Shown in pieces: positions 30,616 through 37,043 of a stretch of DNA of 37,043 nt. A program made the translations under genes and the position numbers. This DNA comes from Alphaproteobacteria bacterium (lineage in GTDB: Bacteria; Pseudomonadota; Alphaproteobacteria; Acetobacterales; Acetobacteraceae). The DNA lies in contig JAFKFJ010000193.1 in the NCBI GenBank assembly GCA_017307335.1, positions 1-37,043 on the forward strand, in the 5' to 3' direction. A model generated the notes under the pieces. It did no database searches. It was not told where the DNA came from and worked only from the letters and a program-made list of their open reading frames with translations. Each line of letters begins with the position of its first letter. Position 1 is the first letter of the stretch.

Positions 30616-31584
30616 ATGCGGACCATCGGATTGATCGTCGCGGGCGCATTGCTCGCGGGCGGTGCGGGGCCCGCCCTCGCAGAGAACCCGGCGGCACCGG
30701 CGGCCGGCGGCGCGGCGAAGGCCGCCACCCCGACGCAGCCCTCGGCGCAACCCGCGGCCCCCGCGCAGGCGGCGGCGCCGGCGTCCGACGACCCGGTGGT
30801 GGCGATCGTCGGCCCCGCGAAGATTCATCTCAGCGACGTGAAGGACGCGGTCGCCGGCCTGCCGCCGGAATACCGCAAGATGCCGGTGTCGGTGCTGTTT
30901 CCGATGATGCTGGACCAGCTCGTCGATCGGAAGGCGCTGGTCGTGCTCGCGCAGAAGCAGGGGCTCGACAAGGACCCGTCGGTCGAGCGGCAGGTCGCGC
31001 GGGCGGAAGACTCCGCCCTGCAGAACGCGCTGCTCGCACGCACGGTCGGCCCGAACATCACCGAGGCCAAGATCAAGCAGCGCTACGACGAGACCATCGC
31101 CGGCAAGCCGGGCGAGGAGGAGGTGCACGCGCGCCACATCCTCGTCGCGAACGAGGCGGACGCCAAGAAGATCATCGCCGAGATCAAGGGCGGCGCGGAC
31201 TTCGCCAAGCTCGCCAAGGAGAAGAGCAACGACCCCTCCGGCCAGCAGCAGGGCGGCGACCTCGGCTGGTTCAAGCAGAGCGACATGCTGCCCGAGTTTT
31301 CCGCCGTCGCCTTCTCGCTGAAGCCCGGGCAGGTGAGCGACACGCCGGTGCACACGCAGTACGGCTGGCACGTGATCAAGGTGGAGGAGCGCCGGACGGC
31401 GCCGCCGCCCACCTTCGACCAGGCCAAGGACCAGCTCCGCCAGGACATGATTCAGGACGGCGTGAAGAAGGTGGTCGCGCAGGCCAAGCAGGGCCTGCCG
31501 ATCGAGACCTTCAATCCGGACGGATCGAAGCCGAAGGCGACCGACAGCGCGGAGCCGCCGCCGGCGGCGGCGCCCAGCAAGTAG
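30616..31584 (+). CDS. Periplasmic parvulin-type peptidyl-prolyl isomerase
   Basis: This is a 322-residue SurA/PrsA-like folding factor. Residues 1-22 are a signal peptide ([16 protein letters not shown], cleavage after ALA22). An Ala/Pro-rich linker follows (24-57), then a helical chaperone region (60-170). The parvulin domain has [41 protein letters not shown] and [11 protein letters not shown] Pro/Ala-rich tail ends the protein. GGAAGGA precedes ATG 30616. It is divergent from secA and four bases upstream of argJ; a folding factor beside the export motor is a known alphaproteobacterial arrangement. Confidence 0.94.
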   Translation: MRTIGLIVAGALLAGGAGPALAENPAAPAAGGAAKAATPTQPSAQPAAPAQAAAPASDDPVVAIVGPAKIHLSDVKDAVAGLPPEYRKMPVSVLFPMMLDQLVDRKALVVLAQKQGLDKDPSVERQVARAEDSALQNALLARTVGPNITEAKIKQRYDETIAGKPGEEEVHARHILVANEADAKKIIAEIKGGADFAKLAKEKSNDPSGQQQGGDLGWFKQSDMLPEFSAVAFSLKPGQVSDTPVHTQYGWHVIKVEERRTAPPPTFDQAKDQLRQDMIQDGVKKVVAQAKQGLPIETFNPDGSKPKATDSAEPPPAAAPSK

Positions 31585-31588
31585 CCGC

Positions 31589-32830
31589 GTGGCCGCCGTC
31601 TCGCCGCTCGCGGTGCCGCTGCCGGCGCTGCCGCCGCTCGATGGCGTGCGGATGGCGGCAGCGGCCGCGGGCATCCGCTACCCCGGCCGCCGCGACGCGG
31701 TGCTGGTGGAACTGGCCCCTGGCACCACGGTCGCGGGCGTGTTCACCCGCAACAAGTGCCCCGGCGCGCCGGTGGACTGGTGCCGCGCGGCGCTGCGCGG
31801 CGGGCGGGCGCGGGCGGTGGTGGTGAACGCGGGCAACGCCAACGTGTTCACCGGCGCCGCGGGGCGCGAGGCGGTGCGCGCGACGGCGGATACGGCCGCC
31901 GGCCTGCTCGGCTGCCCGACGCGGCAGGTGTTCCTCGCCTCCACCGGCGTGATCGGCGAGGCGCTTCCGTACGACCGCCTGACCGCCGCGCTGCCGGCCA
32001 TGCACGCCGACCTGCGGCCCGATGCGTGGGAGGATGCTGCGCGCGGCATCATGACCACCGACACGTTCCCGAAGGCCGCGACGCGCACCGCGCGCATCGG
32101 CGACGGCGAGGTGCGGATCACCGGCATCGTGAAGGGCAGCGGCATGATCGCGCCCGACATGGCGACCATGCTCGGCTTCGTGTTCACGGACGCGAAGATC
32201 CCCGCGCCCCTGCTGCAAAAGATGCTGACCGCCGGCGTCGACCGGAGCTTCAACTGCACCACGGTCGATTCCGACACCTCGACCAGCGACACCGTGCTGC
32301 TGTTCGCGACCGGCCAGGCGCGGCACGCGCGCGTGCCGGCCACGGGCGGATCGGCGACGGGCGGGCCGCTGCTGCGCGCGTTCCGCGCTGCCCTGTTCGC
32401 CGTGCTGCACGACCTCGCGCTGGCGGTGGTGCGCGACGGCGAGGGGGCGCAGAAGCTCGTGCGCATCGACGTGAGCGGCGCGGTCTCGCCCCGCTCGGCG
32501 CGGCGCGTGGCGCTGGCGATCGGCAACTCGCCGCTGGTGAAGACGGCCATCGCGGGCGGCGATGCCAACTGGGGCCGCATCGTCATGGCGGTGGGCAAGG
32601 CGGGCGAGCCGGCCGAGCGCGACAAGCTCAGCGTCGCGGTGGGCGGCGTGTGGATGGCGCGTGCCGGCAGCCTCGTGCCCGACTACGACGAGGCGCCGGT
32701 GGTCGCGCACATGACGGGGCGGGAGATCGCGATCGCCGTCGATCTCGGCCTCGGCGGCGGCCGCGCCACCGCCTGGACCTGCGATCTCACCCACGGCTAC
32801 ATCGACATTAACGGCGCGTACCGGAGCTGA
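31589..32830 (+). CDS. argJ: Glutamate N-acetyltransferase / amino-acid acetyltransferase ArgJ
   Basis: ArgJ catalyses the recycling step of arginine synthesis: it moves the acetyl group from N-acetylornithine to glutamate. Some members also use acetyl-CoA. The 413-residue precursor has VVVNAGNANVFTG, ASTGVIGE, IMTTDTFPKA and the autocleavage site KGSGMIAPDMATMLGF with nucleophile Thr193, which splits it into alpha and beta chains. GDANWGRIVMAVGKAG and DLTHGYIDINGAYRS complete the beta chain. It starts at GTG, four bases after the PPIase stop, so it is probably coupled. It converges on infC. Confidence 0.96.
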   Translation: MAAVSPLAVPLPALPPLDGVRMAAAAAGIRYPGRRDAVLVELAPGTTVAGVFTRNKCPGAPVDWCRAALRGGRARAVVVNAGNANVFTGAAGREAVRATADTAAGLLGCPTRQVFLASTGVIGEALPYDRLTAALPAMHADLRPDAWEDAARGIMTTDTFPKAATRTARIGDGEVRITGIVKGSGMIAPDMATMLGFVFTDAKIPAPLLQKMLTAGVDRSFNCTTVDSDTSTSDTVLLFATGQARHARVPATGGSATGGPLLRAFRAALFAVLHDLALAVVRDGEGAQKLVRIDVSGAVSPRSARRVALAIGNSPLVKTAIAGGDANWGRIVMAVGKAGEPAERDKLSVAVGGVWMARAGSLVPDYDEAPVVAHMTGREIAIAVDLGLGGGRATAWTCDLTHGYIDINGAYRS

Positions 32831-32872
32831 CCCGCCCTCAAGGCGCAGCAGCCAGGAGTCGCAGCAGCGGGC

Positions 32873-32897
32873 GCGCGCGGCAGCCGAAGCCGCGCGC
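32873..32897. terminator. Bidirectional hairpin between converging argJ and infC
   Basis: A perfect 9-bp inverted repeat (arms 32873-32881 and 32889-32897, seven-base loop) lies in the 93-base gap between the two converging stops. It could end transcription from both sides. No T-run follows on either strand, so a classical intrinsic terminator is not proven. Confidence 0.45.
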
Positions 32898-32923
32898 CGG
32901 TCCGAACGCCGCCGCCGCCAGCG

Positions 32924-33460
32924 TCAGCGCGGCGTGAGCACCATCACCATCTGCCGGTTCTCCATCCGCGGCATCTGCTCGACCTTGGTCTGGGTGTCCA
33001 TGTCGGTGCGGATGCGCTCGAGAACCTTGACCCCCAATTCCTGGTGGGCCATCTCGCGGCCACGGAAGCGGAGCGTCACCTTGACCTTGTCGCCCTCGTC
33101 GATGAACATCTTCATGGCGCGCAGCTTGACCTGATAGTCGTTCTCGTCGATGTTCGGGCGGACCTTAATCTCTTTGATCTCGATGACTTTTTGCTTCTTC
33201 TTGGCCTCGTTCTTCTTCTTCTGCTGTTCGTATTTGAACTTGCCGAAGTCGAGGATCTTGACCACCGGCGGCTCGGCGTTGGGACTGATCTCCAGCAGGT
33301 CGAGGCCGGAGGCGTAGGCGCGGTGCAGCGCGTCGCGGATCGACATCACGCCCTGCATCTCACCGTCCTGGTCGATCAGTCGCACCTGGGCGGCGCGGAT
33401 GTCCTCGTTCACACGGGGCCCGTCGCGGTTCGGCGGGGCGGGCAAAGGGGGTCTGGCTAT
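32924..33460 (-). CDS. infC: Translation initiation factor IF-3, probable ATA start
   Basis: IF-3 binds the 30S subunit, prevents early joining of 50S and rejects wrong start codons. From ATA 33460 the product is 178 residues. The N-terminal domain has [20 protein letters not shown] and [19 protein letters not shown]. The lysine-rich linker is [15 protein letters not shown]. The C-terminal domain has [15 protein letters not shown] and [16 protein letters not shown]. No ATG is available. TTG 33445 has no Shine-Dalgarno, while GGAG stands six bases before the in-frame ATA and is preceded by a stop (TAG), giving an N-terminus (ATA)[18 protein letters not shown]. Rare starts on infC (AUU in E. 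coli) serve autoregulation. rpmI and rplT do not follow. Confidence 0.93.
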   Translation of the reverse strand: MARPPLPAPPNRDGPRVNEDIRAAQVRLIDQDGEMQGVMSIRDALHRAYASGLDLLEISPNAEPPVVKILDFGKFKYEQQKKKNEAKKKQKVIEIKEIKVRPNIDENDYQVKLRAMKMFIDEGDKVKVTLRFRGREMAHQELGVKVLERIRTDMDTQTKVEQMPRMENRQMVMVLTPR

Positions 33461-33513
33461 GGGTGTCTCCTATCAACGTTACGGAACGGCCAAACGCATG
33501 GGACGGCAAGGCC

Positions 33514-33564
33514 GCCCGGTCGCGCAAGGCCGGGCGCAGTCTCACCTATCCGGCGCAGCCGGAT
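33514..33564 (-). promoter_or_regulatory. Two stem-loops in the thrS-infC gap
   Basis: The 111-base gap between thrS and infC holds a perfect 7-bp stem with a three-base loop (33548-33564) and a 6-bp GCCCGG/CCGGGC stem (33514-33519 with 33530-33535). Both lie in the leader that would precede the infC ribosome binding site. No U-run follows, so readthrough from thrS is likely. They could take part in control of infC. Confidence 0.35.
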
Positions 33565-33571
33565 CAAGCGG

Positions 33572-35500
33572 TTAGGCGGAGCGTAGATCGGGTGGCGTCG
33601 CCTCGGCTGCAAGGCGGGCCACGGCTTCATCCAGCGGCAGCACGTCCTGCGCCTCCCCGCCCAGCCGGCGCAGCGCCACGGTGCGCGCCTCCGCCTCCTT
33701 GCGGCCGACGACCAGGATCACCGGCACATGCGCGAGGCTGTGCTCGCGGATTTTTGCCGTGATCTTCTCGCGCCCGAGATCGACCTCCACGACGAGCCCC
33801 TGCTCGCGCAGCGCCGCCGCGACCTCCGCCGCGTATTCGTCGGCGTCCGAAACGACAGTGGTCACCACCGCCTGCACCGGCGCCAGCCAGAGCGGGAAGC
33901 GCCCGGCGTAGTGCTCGATCATGACGCCGAGGAACCGCTCGAAGCTGCCCAGGATCGCGCGGTGCAGCATCACCGGGCGGCGGCGGGTACCATCCTCGGC
34001 CACGTATTCGGCATCCAGCCGGTCGGGCAGGATGTAGTCCACCTGCAGGGTGCCGCACTGCCATTCCCGCCCGATCGCGTCGCGCAGCACGAATTCCAGC
34101 TTGGGGCCGTAGAACGCGCCCTCGCCGGGATTGAGCGTGTATTCGACGCCGGCGAGGCGGCAGGCTTCGATCAGCGCCGCCTCGGCCTTGTCCCACACCT
34201 CGTCGCTGCCGGCGCGCACCGGCGGGCGGTCGCTGAACTTCACCGAGAAGTCGGGGAAGCCAAGGTCGCGATAGACCGAGGCGAGCAGCGCCACGAACCG
34301 CGCCGTCTCCGGCGCCACCTGCGCCTCGGTGCAGAAGATGTGCGCATCGTCCTGGGTGAAGGCGCGCACGCGCATGATGCCGTGCAGCGCGCCCGAGGGC
34401 TCGTAGCGGTGGCATGACCCGAACTCCGCCATGCGCAGCGGCAGCTCGCGGTAGCTGCGCACGCCCTGGCGGAAGATCTGCACATGGCAGGGGCAGTTCA
34501 TCGGCTTCAGCGCCAGCGTCCGCGCCTCGTCCTCGACGCTCGCGATGAACATGTGCTCGCGGAACTTCTCCCAGTGGCCGGAGGCTTCCCAGAGCGAGCG
34601 GTCGACGAGTTGCGGCGTGCGCACTTCCTGGTAGCCGGCGGCGTCGAGCCGGCGGCGCATGTACGCCTCCGTCCGCCGATAGAGGCGCCAGCCCTTCGGA
34701 TGCCAGAAGACACTGCCGACCGCCTCCTCCTGGAGGTGGAACAGCCCCATCTCGCGGCCGATGCGCCGGTGGTCGCGCCGCTCCGCCTCCTCCAGCATGT
34801 GCAGGTAGGCGTCGAGCTCCGCCTTGTCGCGCCACGCGGTGCCGTAGATGCGGCTGAGCATCGGGTTGCGGTGGTCGCCGCGCCAATAGGCGCCGGCCAC
34901 CTTCATGAGCTTGAAGGCGGTACCGACATCGCCGGTCGTGCGCATGTGCGGGCCGCGGCACAGATCGACCCAGTCGCCCTGGCGGTAGAACGAGATCTCC
35001 TCGCTCGCCGGCAGGTCGCGGATCAGCTCCGCCTTGAACCGCTCGCCCCGCGCCTCGAAGAACGCGATCGCCGCGTCCCGCTCCCATACCTCGCGCACGA
35101 AGGGGGCGTTGGCGGCGACGATCTCCCGCATCTTCGCCTCGATCGGCGGGAAGTCCTCCGGCGTGAACGGCTCGTTGCGGGCGAAGTCGTAGTAGAAGCC
35201 GTTCTCGATCGCCGGGCCGATGGTCACCTGGGTGCCCGGATAGAGGCTCTGCACCGCCTCGGCCAGCACATGGGCTGCGTCGTGGCGGATCAGGCCGAGC
35301 GCCTCGGGGTCGCGGCGCGTGACGAACACCACCGACGCGTCATGCCCGATCGTGGTCGAAAGATCGACCAGCCGGCCGTCGAGTTTCATGGCCAGCGCGG
35401 CGCGCGCGAGGCCCGGTCCGATCGCCCGGGCAAGCGCGGCCCCGCTGACCGGCGCGTCGAAGTGGCGGACGGATCCGTCCGGAAGCATGATTGCGGGCAT
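33572..35500 (-). CDS. thrS: Threonyl-tRNA synthetase
   Basis: ThrRS charges tRNA-Thr and edits mis-acylated serine. The 642-residue product has all domains: TGS (1-60), the editing domain with [17 protein letters not shown] (HxxxH) and [10 protein letters not shown], and the class II catalytic core with the zinc site in [14 protein letters not shown]. The core also has [15 protein letters not shown] and TQDDAHIFC. Motif 3 is in [14 protein letters not shown], and the anticodon-binding domain (about 530-642) includes [12 protein letters not shown]. The start ATG 35500 gives [14 protein letters not shown]; the ATG four codons later is an alternative. It lies 15 bases after the GT9 gene and upstream of infC on the same strand. 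Confidence 0.98.
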   Translation of the reverse strand: MPAIMLPDGSVRHFDAPVSGAALARAIGPGLARAALAMKLDGRLVDLSTTIGHDASVVFVTRRDPEALGLIRHDAAHVLAEAVQSLYPGTQVTIGPAIENGFYYDFARNEPFTPEDFPPIEAKMREIVAANAPFVREVWERDAAIAFFEARGERFKAELIRDLPASEEISFYRQGDWVDLCRGPHMRTTGDVGTAFKLMKVAGAYWRGDHRNPMLSRIYGTAWRDKAELDAYLHMLEEAERRDHRRIGREMGLFHLQEEAVGSVFWHPKGWRLYRRTEAYMRRRLDAAGYQEVRTPQLVDRSLWEASGHWEKFREHMFIASVEDEARTLALKPMNCPCHVQIFRQGVRSYRELPLRMAEFGSCHRYEPSGALHGIMRVRAFTQDDAHIFCTEAQVAPETARFVALLASVYRDLGFPDFSVKFSDRPPVRAGSDEVWDKAEAALIEACRLAGVEYTLNPGEGAFYGPKLEFVLRDAIGREWQCGTLQVDYILPDRLDAEYVAEDGTRRRPVMLHRAILGSFERFLGVMIEHYAGRFPLWLAPVQAVVTTVVSDADEYAAEVAAALREQGLVVEVDLGREKITAKIREHSLAHVPVILVVGRKEAEARTVALRRLGGEAQDVLPLDEAVARLAAEATPPDLRSA

Positions 35501-35515
35501 CGGCGCTCTATGGCG

Positions 35516-36406
35516 TCAGGGCAGCGCCGCCGCAACCCTCGCAACGGTCAGGTCGGCCAGATCGGGCTCGCGCAGCACCACGGGCCAGGCGCCGCCCGGG
35601 CCGCGCGGGGCCGTCAGCGCGGGGTCGCTCGCCGCCGAGAACAGCACCACGCAGGGGCAGCCGATGGCGGCGATCAGGTGCATCGGGCCGGTATCGTTGC
35701 CCACCGCCAGCGCCGCGCCGCGCGCCAGGGTGGCAATGTCGCCGAGCGCGGTGCGGCCGGTGAGGTCGACGGCGCCAGGGATGGCGGCGGCGAGCGGCGC
35801 TTCCGCCCCGCTGCCCAGCACGACCGGCGCGATCCCGCGCCCGTGCAGCAGCGCCGCGAGCTCGGCGAACCGTGCCACCGGCCAGCGTTTCGCCGGCCGG
35901 TGCGCCGCCGCGCCGGGCACCAGCAGCGCGTAGGGGCGCGGCAGGTCGAACCCGCTGCCCGCGAGGCAGTGCAGATCGGGCACCGGGAACTCCGCGATCC
36001 CGGCCAGGCGCAACTGCTCCTGCTGGCGCTCCAGCGTGTGCATGAAGTCGCGGCGCGGGTTGGCGTGCGGCAGCGCGCAGCCGGGCGCGATGCCCGACCA
36101 GCGCGGCCGGCCGGCGAGGCGGAAATAGCGGTTGGAGCGCGCCGAGGTCTGCAGGTCGTAGACAAGGTCGAAGCCCCGCAGCCGCCGCGCCAGCCGCGCG
36201 AGCCCGGGCACGTCCCACCACGCCGGCCGCGCATCCACCAGCACGCGGTCGAACCACGGCGCCCGCGCCGCCACCGCGGCGAAGGGCGCCGTGGTGAGCA
36301 GCGTGATCGCGTCCGCGGGGTGATGGGCACGGATCGCCGCGAAGGGGCCGAAGGAGAGGATGAAGTCGCCGAGAGCGCCGAGCCGGACCACGAGGATCCG
36401 ATTCAC
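35516..36406 (-). CDS. Glycosyltransferase family 9 (heptosyltransferase-like)
   Basis: This is a 296-residue GT-B enzyme of the LPS heptosyltransferase family. The N-terminus MNRILVVRLGALGDFI carries the catalytic Asp14. The C-terminal nucleotide-sugar site reads LAVGNDTGPMHLIAAIGCPCVVLF, the family hallmark. VPGAAAHRPAKRWPVARFAELA is the usual interdomain stretch. The likely role is core-oligosaccharide or related LPS assembly at the inner face of the membrane; donor and acceptor are not certain. The start overlaps the stop of the GT4 gene as ATGA. Confidence 0.93.
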   Translation of the reverse strand: MNRILVVRLGALGDFILSFGPFAAIRAHHPADAITLLTTAPFAAVAARAPWFDRVLVDARPAWWDVPGLARLARRLRGFDLVYDLQTSARSNRYFRLAGRPRWSGIAPGCALPHANPRRDFMHTLERQQEQLRLAGIAEFPVPDLHCLAGSGFDLPRPYALLVPGAAAHRPAKRWPVARFAELAALLHGRGIAPVVLGSGAEAPLAAAIPGAVDLTGRTALGDIATLARGAALAVGNDTGPMHLIAAIGCPCVVLFSAASDPALTAPRGPGGAWPVVLREPDLADLTVARVAAALP

Positions 36407-37043
36407 CCCAGCAGTTCCCGGTACACCGCCAGGGTCTTCTGCTGCATGGCGCGCACCGTGTAGTGCGCCAGCACCGCGGCGCGGGCGCGCGCGGCGAGGT
36501 CCGCCCGCGCCGGCGCCGGCAGCGCCAGGGCGGCGTCGACCGCCGCACCCAGCGCCGCGGCATCGCCCGGCGCGACGCGCCAGCCGGTGCTGCCGGGCTC
36601 CACCGTCTCCACCGCACCGCCATGGTCGGTCGCGATCACCGGGCGGCCCATCGCCTGCGCCTCGACCACCACGCGGCCGAACGCCTCGGGCTCGACCGAG
36701 GCGTTGACGACGACATCGGCGAGCAGGAGGGCGGCCGGCATGTCCTCGCAGTGCCCGACGATGCGCAGATCGACGCGCTGGCGCTGCGCCGCCTCCTCCA
36801 GTTCGCGGGCGAAGCTTTCATGCTGGCCGGCGTCGCCCACCAGCACGCCGACCGCGTCGCGCCCGGCGAGCGCCTCGATGAGCACCGACTGGCCCTTCCA
36901 CCGCGCGAGCCGCCCCGGCAGCATCACCACCGGGCGGCGCGTCGGCAGCCGCCACTGCCGCGCCAGCGCGCGCACCCGCTCGGGCGCCACCGCCGCCGGG
37001 TCGAAGAGCGCCGGGTCGACGCCGCGATGGATCACGCGGATGC
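36403..37043 (-). CDS. Glycosyltransferase family 4 (group 1), partial, 5' end outside the window
   Basis: About 213 C-terminal residues are visible; the frame is open to the window edge, so the N-terminal acceptor domain is missing. Present are RGVDPALFDP, VVMLPGRLARWKGQSVLIEAL (donor-binding start of the second Rossmann domain), DLRIVGHCEDMPAALLLADVVVNAS, and EPEAFGRVVVEAQAMGRPVIATDHGGAVETV with the EX7E motif that binds the sugar nucleotide. The tail HYTVRAMQQKTLAVYRELL is typical. It is coupled to the GT9 gene by an ATGA overlap, which points to joint work in LPS or surface polysaccharide assembly. Confidence 0.93.
   Translation of the reverse strand, partial: IRVIHRGVDPALFDPAAVAPERVRALARQWRLPTRRPVVMLPGRLARWKGQSVLIEALAGRDAVGVLVGDAGQHESFARELEEAAQRQRVDLRIVGHCEDMPAALLLADVVVNASVEPEAFGRVVVEAQAMGRPVIATDHGGAVETVEPGSTGWRVAPGDAAALGAAVDAALALPAPARADLAARARAAVLAHYTVRAMQQKTLAVYRELLG

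Overview
The window is a gene-dense, very GC-rich stretch of bacterial chromosome. Gene content and order point to an alphaproteobacterium, most likely in the Rhodospirillales/Acetobacteraceae. The clues are the System I cytochrome c maturation run ccmC-D-E-F-G-H-I, an alphaproteobacterial low-complexity membrane protein (TIGR02302/DUF4175) overlapping lysA, the divergent secA / parvulin-argJ arrangement, thrS-infC without rpmI-rplT after it, and a DUF1127 gene divergent from a LysR regulator. This assignment is an inference from family knowledge, not a database match. I see no rRNA, tRNA, CRISPR array, insertion sequence or prophage.

Layout. 1-5193 (minus strand) is the ccm operon, with start/stop overlaps of ATGA or GTGA type at most junctions; ccmA and ccmB are absent. 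5283-8316 (plus) holds an overlapping YciI/EVE pair, an exported bicupin oxalate decarboxylase and an aldo/keto reductase. 8327-10402 (minus) holds a SBP56/methanethiol oxidase gene followed by a histidine-bearing polytopic membrane protein. 10516-12822 (plus) holds a small Rieske ferredoxin and acetyl-CoA synthetase. 12847-16110 holds a PhyH dioxygenase, a CPBP-like membrane protein that lacks the catalytic EExxxR motif, a DUF1127 protein and a LysR regulator. 16187-18124 holds an unrecognised two-TM protein, a palindromic repeat cluster and a small amphipathic, membrane-anchored protein.

18140-23586 (minus) holds two cupins, catalase-peroxidase KatG, a YheS-like ABC-F ATPase and a second copy of the palindromic repeat cluster. 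23623-30407 (minus) is TIGR02302-lysA-secA, read secA to lysA to TIGR02302 with very tight junctions. 30616-32830 (plus) is a periplasmic parvulin PPIase and argJ. 32924-37043 (minus) holds two LPS-type glycosyltransferases, thrS and infC, read toward infC.

Most of this is housekeeping: cytochrome c assembly, protein export and folding, lysine and arginine synthesis, translation initiation and Thr-tRNA charging, acetate activation and peroxide defence. No multi-gene system of clearly new type is visible. The observations most worth checking are: infC appears to start at AUA, set by a well-placed Shine-Dalgarno; the CPBP-family membrane protein lacks its catalytic glutamates; a NicO-like membrane protein is coupled to the methanethiol oxidase homologue; a three-armed inverted repeat lies between katG and a cupin gene; and related hairpin clusters occupy two separate intergenic gaps.
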